A DNA stretch of 64,000 nucleotides, from the NCBI GenBank assembly GCA_036971475.1, contig JBAIZL010000007.1, forward strand, positions 33,407,002 to 33,471,001. The letters run 5' to 3'. Origin of the DNA: Prosapia bicincta. Taxonomy: Eukaryota; Arthropoda; Insecta; Hemiptera; Cercopidae. Shown in pieces: positions 36,301 through 52,000 of the stretch (position 1 is the first letter of the stretch; every line of letters starts with the position of its first letter). The notes beneath the pieces were generated by a model. That model saw only the letters and a list, made by a program, of their open reading frames with translations, made no database searches and had not been told where the DNA came from. The position numbers and the translations under genes are program-made.

Positions 36301-39300
36301 ATTTTTTTTAGAGCAAATATATGACAATTGCCATAGCTCCTATAATACTTATTATAGATCAATTCTAAGGGCACAATGCGAATCTATGGTCGATTCTGCG
36401 TTTATTATGCCTTTTAAATGAGAAATCCATTTTTTGTAGAAATCGCAAAATCCATGAACTATAATTCATGCATTTTTTTAGAGAAAATATATGACAATTG
36501 CCACAGCTCCTATAATACTTATTATAGATCAATTCTAAGGGCACAATGCGAATCTATGGTCGATTCTGCGCTTATTATGCCTTTTAAATGAGAAATCCAT
36601 TTTTTGTAGAAATCGCAAAATCCATGAACTATAATTCATGCATTTTTTTAGAGCAAATATATGACAATTGCCATAGCACCTATAATACTTATTATAGATC
36701 AATTCTAAGAGCACAATGTGAATCTATGGTCGATTCTGCGTTTATTATGCTTTTTAAATGAGAAATCCATTTTTTGTAGAAATCGCAAAATCCATGAACT
36801 ATAATTCATGCATTTTTTTTAGAGCAAATATATGACAATTGCCATAGCTCCTATAATACTTATTATAGATCAATTCTAAGAGCACAATGCGAATCTATGG
36901 TCGATTCTGCGTTTATTATGCCTTTTAAATGAGAAATCCATTTTTTGTAGAAATCGCAAAATCCATGAACTATAATTCATGCATTTTTTTTAGAGCAAAT
37001 ATATGACAATTTCCATAGCTCCTATAATACTTATTATAGATCAATTCTAAGTTCACAATGCGAATCTATGGTCGATTCTGCGTTTATTATGCCTTTTAAA
37101 TGAGAAATCCATTTTTTGTAGAAATCGCAAATTCCATGAACTATAATTCATGCATTTTTTTTAGAGCAAATATATGACAATTGCCATAGCTCCTATAATA
37201 CTTATTATAAATCAATTCTAAGGGCACAATGCGAATCTATGGTCGATTCTGCGTTTATTATGCCTTTTAAATGAGAAATATATTTTTTGTAGAAATCGCA
37301 AAATCCATGAACTATAATTCATGCATTTTTTTTAGAGCAAATATATGACAATTGCCATAGCTCCTATAATACTTATTACAGATCAATTCTAAGGGCACAA
37401 TGTGAATCTATGGTCGATTCTGCGTTTATTATGCCTTTTAAATCAGAAATCCATTTTTTGTAGAAATCGCAAAATCCATGAACTATAATTCATGCATTTT
37501 TTTTAGAGCAAATATATGACAATTGCCATAGCTCCTATAATACTTATTATAGATCAATTCTAAGGGCACAATGGGAATCTATGGTCGATTCTGCACTTAT
37601 TATGCCTTTTAAATGAGAAATCCATTTTTTGTAGAAATCGCAAAATCCATGAACTATAATTCATGCATTTTTTTAGAGAAAATATATGACAATTGCGATA
37701 GCTCCTATAATACTTATTATAGATCAATTCTAAGAGCACAATGTGAATCTATGGTCGATTCTGCGATTATTATGCCTTTTAAATGAGAAATCCTTTTTTT
37801 AAAGAAATCGCAAAATCCATGAACTATAATTCATACATTTTTTTAGAGAAAATATATGACAATTGCCATAGCTCCTATAATACTTATTATAGATCAATTC
37901 TAAGAGCACAATGCGAATCTATGGTCGATTCTGCGTTTATTATGCCTTTTAAATGAGAAATCCATTTTTTGTAGATATCGCAAAATCCATGAACTATAAT
38001 TCATGCATTTGTTTAAGAGCAAATATATGACAATTGCCATAGCTCCTATAATACTTATTATAGATCAATTCTAAGGGCACAATGCGAATCTATGGTCGAT
38101 TCTGCGTTTATTATGCCTTTTAAATGAGAAATCCATTTTTTGTAGAAATCGCAAAATCCATGAACTATAATTCATGAATTTTTTTTAGAGCAAATATATG
38201 ACAATTGCCATAGCTCCTATAATACTTATTATAGATCAATTCTAAGAGCACAATGTGAATCTATGGTCGATTCTGCGTTTATTATGCCTTTTAAATGAGA
38301 AATCCATTTTTTGTAGAAATCGCAAAATCCATGAACTATAATTCATGCATTTTTTTTAGAGCAAATATATGACAATTGCGATAGCTCTTATAATACCTAT
38401 TATAGATCAATTCTAAGTGCACAATGCGAATCTATGGTCGATTCTGCGTTATTTAAGCTTTTTAAAAGAGAAATCCATATTTTGTAGAAATCGCAAAATC
38501 CATGAACTATAATTCATGCATTTTTTTTAGAGCAAATATATGACAATTGCCATAGCTCCTATCATACTTATTATAGATCAATTCTAAGGGCACAATGCGA
38601 ATCTATGGTCGATTCTGCGTTTATTATGCCTTTTAAATGAGAAATCCATTTTTTGTAGAAATCGCAAAATCCATGAACTATAATTCATGCATTTTTTTAG
38701 AGAAAATATATGACAATTGCCACAGCTCCTATAATACTTATTATAGATCAATTCTAAGAGCACAATGCGAATCTATGGTCGATTCTGCGTTTATTATGCC
38801 TTTTAAATGAGAAATCCATTTTTTTTAGAAATCGCAAAATCCATGAACTATAATTCATGCATTTTTTTTAGAGCAAATATATGACAATTGCGATAGCTCT
38901 TATAATACCTATTATAGATCAATTCTAAGTGCACAATGCAAATCTATGGTCGATTCTGCGTTATTCAAGCTTTTTAAATGAGAAATCCATATTTTGTAGA
39001 AATCGCAAAATCCATGAACTATAATTCATGCATTTTTTTTAGAGCAAATATATGACAATTGCCATAGCTCCTATAATACTTATTATAGATCAATTCTAAG
39101 GGCACAATGCGAATCTATGGTCGATTCTGCGTTTATTATGCCTTTTAAATGAGAAATCCATTTTTTGTAGAAATCGCAAATTCCATGAACTATAATTCAT
39201 GCATTTTTTTTAGAGCAAATATATGACAAATGCCATAGCTCCTATAATACTTATTATAAATCAATTCTAAGGGCACAATGCGAATCTATGGTCGATTCTG

Positions 39301-42300
39301 CGTTTATTATGCCTTTTAAATGAGAAATCCATTTTTTGTAGAAATCGCAAAATCCATGAACTATAATTCATGCATTTTTTTAGAGAAAATATATGACAAT
39401 TGCGATAGCTCCTATAATACTTATTATAGATCAATTCTAAGAGCACAATGTGAATCTATGGTCGATTCTGCGATTATTATGCCTTTTAAATGAGAAATCC
39501 TTTTTTTGAAGAAATCGCAAAATCCATGAACTATAATTCATACATTTTTTTAGAGAAAATATATGACAATTGCCATAGCTCCTATAATACTTATTATAGA
39601 TCAATTCTAAGAGCACAATGCGAATCTATGGTCGATTCTGCGTTTATTATGCCTTTTAAATGAGAAATCCATTTTTTGTAGATATCGCAAAATCCATGAA
39701 CTATAATTCAAGCATTTGTTTAAGAGCAAATATATGACAATTGCCATAGCTCCTATAATACTTATTATAGATCAATTCTAAGGGCACAATGCGAATCTAT
39801 GGTCGATTCTGCGTTTATTATGCCTTTTAAATGAGAAATCCATTTTTTGTAGAAATCGCAAAATCCATGAACTATAATTCATGAATTCTTTTTAGAGCAA
39901 ATATATGACAATTGCCATAGCTCCTATAATACTTATTATAGATCAATTCTAAGAGCACAATGCGAATCTATGGTCGATTCTGCGTTTATTATGCCTTTTA
40001 AATGAGAAATCCATTTTTTTTAGAAATCGCAAAATCCATGAACTATAATTCATGCATTTTTTTTAGAGCAAATATATGACAATTGCGATAGCTCCTATAA
40101 TACCTATTATAGATCAATTCTAAGTGCACAATGCGAATCTATGGTCGATTCTGCGTTATTTAAGCTTTTTAAATGAGAAATCCATATTTTGTAGAAATCG
40201 CAAAATCCATGAACTATAATTCATGCATTTTTTTTAGAGCAACTATATGACAATTGCCATAGCTCCTATAATACTTATTATAGATCAATTCTAAGGGCAC
40301 AATGCGAATCTATGGTCGATTCTGCGTTTATTATGCCTTTTAAATGAGAAATACATTTTTTGTAGAAATCGCAAAATCCATGAACTATAATTCATGCATT
40401 TTTTTAGAGAAAATATATGACAATTGCCACAGCTCCTATAATACTTATTATAGATCAATTCTAAGAGCACAATGCGAATCTATGGTCCATTCTGCGTTTA
40501 TTATGCCTTTTAAATAAGAAATCCATTTTTTGTAGATATCGCAAAATCCATGAACTATAATTCATGCATTTTTTTTAGAGCAAATATATGACAATTGCCA
40601 TAGCTCCTATAATACTTATTATAGATCAATTCTAAGGGCACAATGCGAATCTATGGTCGATTCTGCGCTTATTATGCCTTTTAAATGAGAAATCCATTTT
40701 TTGTAGAAATCGCAAAATCCATGAACTATAATTCATGCATTTTTTTAGAGAAAATATATGACAATTGCCACAGCTCCTATAATACTTATTATAGATCAAT
40801 TCTAAGAGCACAATGCGAATCTATGGTCGATTCTGCGTTTATTATGCCTTTTAAATGAGAAATCTATTTTTTGTAGATATCGCAAAATCCATGAACTATA
40901 ATTCATGCATTTTTTTCAGAGCAAATATATGACAATTGCCATAGCTCCTATAATACTTATTATAGATCAATTCTAAGGGCACAATGCGAATCTATGGTCG
41001 ATTCTGCGCTTATTATGCCTTTTAAATGAGAAATCCATTTTTTGTAGAAATCGCAAAATCCATGAACTATAATTCATGCATTTTTTTAGAGCAAATATAT
41101 GACAATTGCCATAGCACCTATAATACTTATTATAGATCAATTCTAAGAGCACAATGTGAATCTATGGTCGATTCTGCGTTTATTATGCTTTTTAAATGAG
41201 AAATCCATTTTTTGTAGAAATCGCAAAATCCATGAACTATAATTCATGCATTTTTTTTAGAGCAAATATATGACAATTGCCATAGCTCCTATAATACTTA
41301 TTATAGATCAATTCTAAGAGCACAATGCGAATCTATGGTCGATTCTGCGTTTATTATGCCTTTTAAATGAGAAATCCATTTTTTGTAGAAATCGCAAAAT
41401 CCATGAACTACAATTCATGCATTTTTTTTAGAGCAAATATATGACAATTTCCATAGCTCCTATAATACTTATTATAGATCAATTCTAAGTTCACAATGCG
41501 AATCTATGGTCGATTCTGCGTTTATTATGCCTTTTAAATGAGAAATCCATTTTTTGTAGAAATCGCAAATTCCATGAACTATAATTCATGCATTTTTTTT
41601 AGATCAATTATATGACAATTGCCATAGCTCCTATAATACTTATTATAAATCAATTCTAAGGGCACAATGCGAATCTATGGTCGATTCTGCGTTTATTATG
41701 CCTTTTAAATGAGAAATATATTTTTTGTAGAAATCGCAAAATCCATGAACTATAATTCATGCATTTTTTTTAGAGCAAATATATGACAATTGCCATAGCT
41801 CCTATAATACTTATTACAGATCAATTCTAAGGACACAATGTGAATCTATGGTCGATTCTGCGTTTATTATGCCTTTTAAATGAGAAATCCATTTTTTGTA
41901 GAAATCGCAAAATCCATGAACTATAATTCATGCATTTTTTTTAGAGCAAATATATGACAATTGCCATAGCTCCTATAATACTTATTATAGATCAATTCTA
42001 AGGGCACAATGGGAATCTATGGTCGATTCTGCGTTTATTATGCCTTTTAAATGAGAAATCCATTTTTTGTAGAAATCGCAAAATCCATGAACTATAATTC
42101 ATGCATTTTTTTAGAGAAAATATATGACAATTGCGATAGCTCCTATAATACTTATTATAGATCAATTCTAAGAGCACAATGTGAATCTATGGTCGATTCT
42201 GCGATTATTATGCCTTTTAAATGAGAAATCCTTTTTTTGAAGAAATCGCAAAATCCATGAACTATAATTCATACATTTTTTTAGAGAAAATATATGACAA

Positions 42301-43760
42301 TTGCCATAGCTCCTATAATACTTATTATAGATCAATTCTAAGAGCACAATGCGAATCTATGGTCGATTCTGCGTTTATTATGCCTTTTAAATGAGAAATC
42401 CATTTTTTGTAGATATCGCAAAATCCATGAACTATAATTCATGCATTTGTTTAAGAGCAAATATATGACAATTGCCATAGCTCCTATAATACTTATTATA
42501 GATCAATTCTAAGGGCACAATGCGAATCTATGGTCGATTCTGCGTTTATTATGCCTTTTAAATGAGAAATCCATTTTTTGTAGAAATCGCAAAATCCATG
42601 AACTATAATTCATGAATTCTTTTTAGAGCAAATATATGACAATTGCCATAGCTCCTATAATACTTATTATAGATCAATTCTAAGAGCACAATGCGAATCT
42701 ATGGTCGATTCTGCGTTTATTATGCCTTTTAAATGAGAAATCCATTTTTTTTAGAAATCGCAAAATCCATGAACTATAATTCATGCATTTTTTTTAGAGC
42801 AAATATATGACAATTGCGATAGCTCCTATAATACCTATTATAGATCAATTCTAAGTGCACAATGCGAATCTATGGTCGATTCTGCGTTATTTAAGCTTTT
42901 TAAATGAGAAATCCATATTTTGTAGAAATCGCAAAATCCATGAACTATAATTCATGCATTTTTTTTAGAGCAAATATATGACAATTGCCATAGCTCCTAT
43001 AATACTTATTATAGATCAATTCTAAGGGCACAATGCGAATCTATGGTCGATTCTGCGTTTATTATGCCTTTTAAATGAGAAATCCATTTTTTGTAGAAAT
43101 CGCAAAATCCATGAACTATAATTCATGCATTTTTTTAGAGAAAATATATGACAATTGCCACAGCTCCTATAATACTTATTATAGATCAATTCTAAGAGCA
43201 CAATGCGAATCTATGGTCCATTCTGCGTTTATTATGCCTTTTAAATGAGAAATCCATTTTTTGTAGATATCACAAAATCCATGAACTATAATTCATGCAT
43301 TTTTTTTAGAGCAAATATATGACAATTGCCATAGCTCCTATAATACTTATTATAGATCAATTCTAAGGGCACAATGCCAATCTATGGTCGATTCTGCGCT
43401 TATTATGCCTTTTAAATGAGAAATCCATTTTTTGTAGAAATCGCAAAATCCATGAACTATAATTCATGCATTTTTTTAGAGCAAATATAAGACAATTGCC
43501 ATAGCACCTATAATACTCATTATAGATCAATTCTAAGAGCACAATGTGAATCTATGGTCGATTCTGCGTTTATTATGCTTTTTAAATGAGAAATCCATTT
43601 TTTGTAGAAATCGCAAAATCCATGAACTATAATTCATGCATTTTTTTTAGAGCAAATATATGACAATTGCCATAGCTCCTATAATACTTATTATACATCA
43701 ATTCTAAGAGCACAATTCGAATCTATGGTCGATTCTGCGTTTATTATGCCTTTTAAATGA
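24351..43760. repeat. 171-bp satellite, homogeneous domain with large segmental duplications
   Basis: About 113 monomers carrying recurrent variant sets: TGCATTTGTTTAAGAGC, CATGAATTCTTTTTAGAGC, GCGTTATTTAAGC, CACAATTTCC-type and AAATATATTTTTTG. TTTGTTTAAGAGC monomers recur at intervals of roughly 9 to 16 monomers, so no fixed HOR length holds. Long segments are copied in order: about 26.3-29.2 kb to 36.5-39.4 kb (offset 10,240) and about 28.44-31.68 kb to 34.07-37.31 kb (offset 5,631). Occasional monomers are gained or lost between copies, as expected from unequal exchange. Confidence 0.93.
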
Positions 43761-46700
43761 GAAATCCATTTTTTGTAGAAATCGCAAAATCCATGAACTA
43801 TAATTCATGCATTTTTTTAGAGCAAATATATGACAATTGCGATAGCTCCTATAATACTTATTATAGATAAATTCTAAGAGCACAATGCGAATATATGGTC
43901 GATTCTGCGTTTATTATGCCTTTTAAATGAGAAATCCATTTTTTGTAGAAATCGCAAAATCCATGAACTATAATTCATGCATTTTTTTAAGAGCAAATAT
44001 ATGACAATTGCCATAGCTCCTATAATACTTATTATAGGATCAATTCTAAGGGCACAATGTGAATCTATGGTCGATACTGCGTTTATTATGCCTTTTAAAT
44101 GAGAAATCCATTTTTTGTAGAAATCGCAAAATCCATGATCTATAATTCATGCATTTTTTTTAGAGAAAATATATGACAATTGCCATAGCTCCTATAATAC
44201 TTATTATAGATCAATTCTAAGGGCACAATGCGAATCTATGGTCGATTCTGCGTCTATTATGCCTTTTAAATGAGAAATCCATTTTTTGTAGAAATCGCAA
44301 ATTCCATGAACTATAATTCATGCATTTTTTTTAGAGCAAATATATGACAATTGCCATAGCTCCTATAATACTTATGATAGATAAATTCTAAGAGCACAAT
44401 GCGAATCTATGGTCGATTCTGCGTTTATTATGCCTTTTAAATGAGAAATCCATTTTTTGTAGAAATCGCAAAATCCATGAACTATAATTCATGCATTTTT
44501 TTAGAGAAAATATATGACAATTGCCACAGCTCCTATAATACTTATTATAGATCAATTCTAAGAGCACAATACGAATCTATGGTCGATTCTGCGTTTATTA
44601 TGCCTTTTAAATGAGAAATCCATTTTTTGTAGAAATCGCAAAATCCATGAACTATAATTCATGCATTTTTTTAAGAGCAAATATATGACAATTGCCATAG
44701 CTCCTATAATACTTATTATAGGATCAATTCTAAGGGCACAATGTGAATCTATGGTCGATACTGCGTTTATTATGCCTTTTAAATGAGAAATCCATTTTTT
44801 GTAGAAATCGCAAAATCCATGATCTATAATTCATGCACTTTTTTTAGAGAAAATATATGACAATTGCCATAGCTCCTATAATACTTATTATAGATCAATT
44901 CTAAGGGCACAATGCGAATCTATGGTCGATTCTGCGTTTATTATGCCTTTTAACTGAGAAATCCATTTTTTTTAGAAATCGCAAAATCCATGAACTATAA
45001 TTCATGCATTTTTTTAGAGCAAATATATGACAATTACGATAGCACCTATATTACTTATTATAGATCAATTCTGAGAGCACAATGCGAATCTATGGTCGAT
45101 TCTGCGTTTATCATGCCTTTTAAATGAGAAATCCATTTTTTGTAAAATCGCAAAATCCATGAACTATAATTCATGCATTTTGTATTTGAGCAAATATATG
45201 ACAATTGCCATAGCACCTATAATACTTATTATAGATCAATTCTAAGAGCACAATGCGAATCTATGGTAGATTCTGCGTTTATTATGCCTTTTAAATGAGA
45301 AATCCATTTTTTGTAGAAATCGCAAAATCCATGAACTATAATTCATGCATTTTTTTTAGAGCAAATATATGACAATTGCCATAGCTCCTCTAATACTTTT
45401 TATAGATCAATTCTAAGTGCGCAATGCGAATCTATGGTCGATTCTGCGTTTATTATGCCTTTTAATGAGAAATCCATTTTTTGTAGAAATCGCAAAATCC
45501 ATGAACTATAATTCATGCATTTTTTTAGAGAAAATATATGACAATAGCCATAGCTCCTATAATACTTATTATAGATCAATTCTAAGAGCACAATGCGAAT
45601 CTACGGTCGATTCTGCGTTTATTATGCCTTTTAAATGAGAAATCCATTTTTTGTAAAATCGCAAAATCCATGAACTATAATTCATGCATTTTTTTTAGAG
45701 CAAATATATGACAACTGCCATAGCTCCTATAATACTTATTATAGATCAATTCTAAGAGCACAATGCGAATCTATGGTCGATTCTGCGTTTATTAGGCCTT
45801 TTAAATGAGAAAACCATTTTTTGTAGAAATCGCAAAATCCATGAACTATAATTCATGCATTTTTTTGGAGCAAATATATGACAATTGCGATAGCTCTTAT
45901 AATACTTATTATAGATCAATTCTAAGAGCACAATGCGAATCTATGGTCGATTCTGCGTTTATTATGCCTATTAAATGAGAAATCCACTTTTTGTAGAAAT
46001 CGCAAAATCCATGAACTATAATTCATGCATTTTTTTAGAGAAAATATATGACAATAGCCATAGCTCCTATAATACTTATTATAGATCAATTCTAAGAGCA
46101 CAATGCGAATCTACGATCGATTCTGCGTTTATTATGCCTTTTAAATGAGAAATCCATTTTTTGTAAAATCGCAAAATCCATGACTATAATTCATGCATTT
46201 TTTTTAGAGCAAATATATGACAACTGCGATAGCTCCTACAATACTTATTATAGATCAATTCTAAGAGCACAATGCGAATCTATGGTCGATTCTGCGTTTA
46301 TTATGCCTTTTAACTGAGAAATCCATTTTTTTTAGAAATCGCAAAATCCATGAACTATAATTCATGCATTTTTTTAGAGCAAATATATGACAAGTACGAT
46401 AGCTCCTATATTACTTATTATAGATCAATTCTGAGAGCACAATGCGAATCTATGGTCGATTCTGCGTTTATCATGCCTTTTAAATGAGAAATCCATTTTT
46501 TGTAAAATCGCAAAATCCATGAACTATAATTCATGCATTTTGTATTTGAGCAAATATATGACAATTGCCATAGCACCTATAATACTTATTATAGATCAAT
46601 TCTAAGAGCACAATGCGAATCTATGGTAGATTTTGCGTTTATTATGCCTTTTAAATGAGAAATCCATTTTTTGTAGAAATCGCAAAATCCATGAACTATA

Positions 46701-49000
46701 ATTCATGCATTTTTTTTAGAGCAAATATATGACAATTGCCATAGCTCCTATAATACTTAATATAGATCAATTCTAAGAGCACAATGCGAATCTATGGTCA
46801 ATTCTGCGTTTATTATGCCTTTTAAATGAGAAATCCATTTTTTGTAGAAATCGCAAATCCATGAACTATAATTCATGCATTTTTTTTAGAGCAAATATAT
46901 GACAATTGCCATAGCTCCTCTAATACTTTTTATAGATCAATTCTAAGAGCACAATGCGAATCTACGGTCGATTCTGCGTTTATTATGCCTTTTAAATTAG
47001 AAATCCATTTTTTGTAAAATCGCAAAATCCATGAACTATAATTCATGCATTTTTTTTAGAGCAAATATATGACAACTGCCAAAGCTCCTATAATACTTAT
47101 TATAGATCAATTCTAAGAGCACAATGCGAATCTATGGTCGATTCTGCGTTTATTAGGCCTTTTAAATGAGAAAACCATTTTTTGTAGAAATCGCAAAATC
47201 CATGTACTATAATTCATGCATTTTTTTGGAGCAAATATATGACAATTGCGATAGCTCTTATAATACTTATTATAGATCAATTCTAAGAGCACAATGCGAA
47301 TCTATGGTCGATTCTGCGTTTATTATGCCTATTAAATGAGAAATCCACTTTTTGTAGAAATCGCAAAATCCATGAACTATAATTCATGCATTTTTTTAGA
47401 GAAAATATATGACAATAGCCATAGCTCCTATAATACTTATTATAGATCAATTCTAAGAGCACAATGCGAATCTACGGTCGATTCTGCGTTTATTATGCCT
47501 TTTAAATGAGAAATCCATTTTTTGTAAAATCGCAAAATCCATGAACTATAATTCATGCATTTTTTTAGAGCAAATATATGACAACTGCCATAGCTCCTAT
47601 AATACTTATTATAGATCAATTCTAAGAGCACAATGCGAATCTATGGTCGATTCTGCGTTTATTAGGCCTTTTAAATGAGAAAACCATTTTTTGTAGAAAT
47701 CGCAAAATCCATGAACTATAATTCATGCATTTTTTTGAAGCAAATATATGACAATTGCGATAGCTCTTATAATACTTATTATAGATCAATTCTAAGAGCA
47801 CAATGCGAATCTATGGTCGATTCTGCGTTTATTATGCCTATTAAATGAGAAATCCACTTTTTGTAGAAATCGCAAAATCCATGAACTATAATTCATGCAT
47901 TTTTTTAGAGAAAATATATGACAATAGCCATAGCTCCTATAATACTTATTATAGATCAATTCTAAGAGCACAATGCGAATCTACGGTCGATTCTGCGTTT
48001 ATTATGCCTTTTAAATGAGAAATCCATTTTTTGTAAAATCGCAAAATCCATGAACTATAATTCATGCATTTTTTTTAGAGCAAATATATGACAATTGCGA
48101 TAGCTCCTATAATACTTATTATAGATCAATTCTAAGAGCACAATGCGAATCTATGGTCGATTCTGCGTTTATTATGCCTTTTAAATGAGAAATCCATTTT
48201 TTGTAGAAATCGCAAATTCCATGAACTATAATTCATGCATTTTTTTAGAGCAAATATATGACAATTGCCATAGCTCCTATAATACTTATGATAGATAAAT
48301 TCTAAGAGCACAATGCGAATCTATGGTCGATTCTGCGTTTATTATGCCTTTTAAATGAGAAATCCATTTTTTGTAGAAATCGCAAAATCCATGAACTATA
48401 ATTCATGCATTTTTTTTAGAGCAAATATATGACAATAGCCATAGCTCCTATAATACCTATTATAGATCAATTCTAAGAGCACAATGCGAATCTATGGTCG
48501 ATTCTGCGTTTATTATGCCTTTTAAATGAGAAATCCATTTTTTGTAGAAATCGCAAAATCCATTAACTATAATTCATGCATTTTTTTTAGAGCAAATATA
48601 TGACAATTGCCATAGCTCCTATAATACTTATTATAGATCAATTCTAAGGGCACAATGCGAATCTATGGTCGATTCTGCGTTTATTATGCCGTTTGAATGA
48701 GAAATCCATTTTTTGTAGAAATCGCAAAATCCATAAACTATAATTCATGCATTTTTTTTAGAGCATATATATGACAATTGCCATAGCTCCTATAATACTT
48801 ATTATAGATCAATTCTAAGAGCACAATGCGAATCTATGGGCGATTCTGCGTTTATTATGCTTTTTAAATGAGAAATCCATTTTTGTAGAAATCGCAAAAT
48901 CCATGAATTATAATTCATGCATTTTTTTTTTAGAGCAAATATATGACAATTGCGATAGCTCCTGTAATACTTTTTATATATCAATTCTAAGAGCACAATG
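43761..49000. repeat. 171-bp satellite, divergent domain
   Basis: Monomers carry more private changes than to the left: GTAAAATCGC (2-bp loss), ACAATAGCC, TATTAGGCC with GAAAACC, and TTATAGGATC. Short HOR-like copies are seen: a four-monomer pair (TTATAGGATCAATTC near 44034 and 44719, 685 bp apart, both with GATACTGCG and CATGATCTATAATTC) and an eight-monomer pair (CATTTTGTATTTGAGC near 45177 and 46538, 1,361 bp apart). Confidence 0.9.
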
Positions 49001-52000
49001 CGAATCTATTGTCGATTCTGCGTTTATTATGCCTTTTAATTGAGAAATCCATTTTTTGTAAAATCGCAAAATCCATGAACTATAATTCTTGCAATTTTTT
49101 TAGAACATATATATGACAATTGCGATAGCTTCTATAATACTTATTATGGATCAATTCTAAGTGCACAATGCGAATCTATGGTCGATTCTGCGTTTATTAT
49201 GCCTTTTAAATGAGATATCCATTTTTTGTAGAAATCGCAAAATCCATGAACTATAATTCATGCAATTTTTTTAGAGCAAATATATGACAATTGCGATAGC
49301 TCCTCTAATACTTTTTATAGATCAATTCTAAGTGCGCAATGCGAATCTATGGTCGATTCTGCGTTTATTATGCCTTTTAAATGAGAAATCCATTTTTTGT
49401 AGAAATCGCAAAATCCATGAACTATAATTCATGCATTTTGTATTTGAGCAAATATATGACAATTGCCATAGCACCTATAATACTTATTATAGATCAATTC
49501 TAAGAGCACAATGCGAATCTATGGTAGATTCTGCGTTTATTATGCCTTTTAAATGAGAAATCCATTTTTTGTAGAAATCGCAAAATCCATGAACTATAAT
49601 TCATGCATTTTTTTTAGAGCAAATATATGACAATTGCCATAGCTCCTATAATACTTAATATAGATCAATTCTAAGAGCACAATGCGAATCTATGGTCAAT
49701 TCTGCGTTTATTATGCCTTTTAAATAAGAAATCCATTTTTTGTAGAAATCGCAAAATCCATGAACTATAATTCATGTATTTTTTTGGAGCAAATATATGA
49801 CAATTGCGATAGCTTCTATAATACTTATTATAGATCAATTCTAAGAGCACAATGCGAATCTATGGTCGATTCTGCGTTTATTATGCCTTTTAAATGAGAA
49901 ATCCATTTTTTGTAGAAATCGCAAAATCCATGAACTATAATTCATGCAATTTGTTTAGAGCAAATATATGACAATTGCGATAGCTCCTATAATACTTATT
50001 TTAGATCAATTCTAAGAGCACAATGGGAATCTATGGTCGATTCTGCGTTTATTAGGCCTTTTAAATGAGAAAACCATTTTTTGTAGAAATCGCAAAATCC
50101 ATGAACTATAATTCATGTATTTTTTTGGAGCAAATATATGACAATTGCGATAGCTCTTATAATACTTATTATAGATCAATTCTAAGAACACAATGCGAAT
50201 CTATGGTCGATTCTGCGTTTATTATGCCTATTAAATGAGAAATCCATTTTTTGTAGAAATCGCAAAATCCATGAACTATAATTCATGCATTTTTTAAGAG
50301 AAAATATATGACAATTGCGATAGCTTCTATAATACTTATTATAGATCAATTCTAAGAGCACAATGCGAATCTATGGTCGATTCTGCGTTTATTATGCCTT
50401 TGAAATGAGAAATCCATTTTTTGTAGAAATCGCAAAATCCATGAACTATAATTCATTCATTTTTTAAAAGAAAATATATGACAATTGCGATAGCTCCTAT
50501 AATACTTATTATAGATCAATTCTAAGAGCACAATGCGAATCTATGGTCGATTCTGCGTTTATTATGCCTTTTAAATGAGAAATCCATTTTTTGTAGAAAT
50601 CGCAAAATCCATGAACTATAATTCATGCATTTTGTTTGAGCAAATATATGACAATTGCGATAGCTCCTATAATACTTATTATAGATCAATTATAAGTGCA
50701 CAATGCGAATCTATGGTCGATTCTGCGTTTATTATGATTTTTAAATGAGAAATCCATTTTTTGTAGAAATCGCAAAATCCATGAACTATAATTCATGCAT
50801 TTTTTTTTGAGCAAATATATGACAATTGCGATAGCTCCTATAATACTTATTACAGATCAATTCTAAGTGCACAATGTGAATCAATGGTCGATTCTGCGTT
50901 TATTATGCCTTTTAAATGAGAAATCTATTTTTTGTAGAAATCGCAAAATCCATGAACTATAATTCATGCATTTTTTTTAGAGCAAATATATGACAATTGC
51001 AATAGCTCCTATAATACTTATTATAGATCAATTCTAAGAGCACAATGCGAATCTATGGTCGATTCTGCGTTTATTATGCCTTTTAAATGAGAAATCCATT
51101 TTTTGTAGAAATCGCAAAATCCATGAACTATAATTCATGCATTTTTTTTAGAGCAAATATATGACAATTGCGATAGCTCATATAATACTTATTATAGATC
51201 AATTCTAAGAGCACAATGCGAATCTATGATCGATTCTGCGTTTATTATGCCTTTTAAATGAGAAATCCATTTTTTGTAGAAATCGCAAAATCCATGAACT
51301 ATAATTCATGCATTTTGTATTTGAGCAAATATATGACAATTGCCATTGCACCTATAATACTTATTATAGATCAATTCTAAGAGCACAATGCGAATCTATG
51401 GTAGATTCTGCGTTTATTATGCCTTTTAAATGAGAAATCCATTTTTTGTAGAAATCGCAAAATCCATGAACTATAATTCATGCCTTTTTTTTTGAGCAAA
51501 TATATGACAATTGCCATAGCTCCTATAATACTTATTATAGATCAATTCTAAGAGCACAATGCGAATCTATGGTAGATTCTGCGTTTATTATGCCTTTTAA
51601 ATGAGAAATCCATTTTTTGTAGAAATCGCAAAATCCATGAACTATAATTCATGCCTTTTTTTTTGAGCAAATATATGACAATTGCCATAGCTCCTATAAT
51701 ACTTATTATAGATCAATTCTAAGAGCACAATGCGAATCTATGGTCGATTCTGCGTTTATTATGCCTTTTAAATGAGAAATCCATTTTTTGTAGAAATCGC
51801 AAAATCCATGAACTATAATTCATGCTTTTTTTTTTGAGCAAATATATGACAATTGCGATAGCTCCTATAATACTTATTACAGATCAATTCTAAGTGCACA
51901 ATGTGAATCAATGGTCGATTCTGCGTTTATTATGCCTTTTAAATGAGAAATCTATTTTTTGTAGAAATCGCAAAATCCATGAACTATAATTCATGCATTT

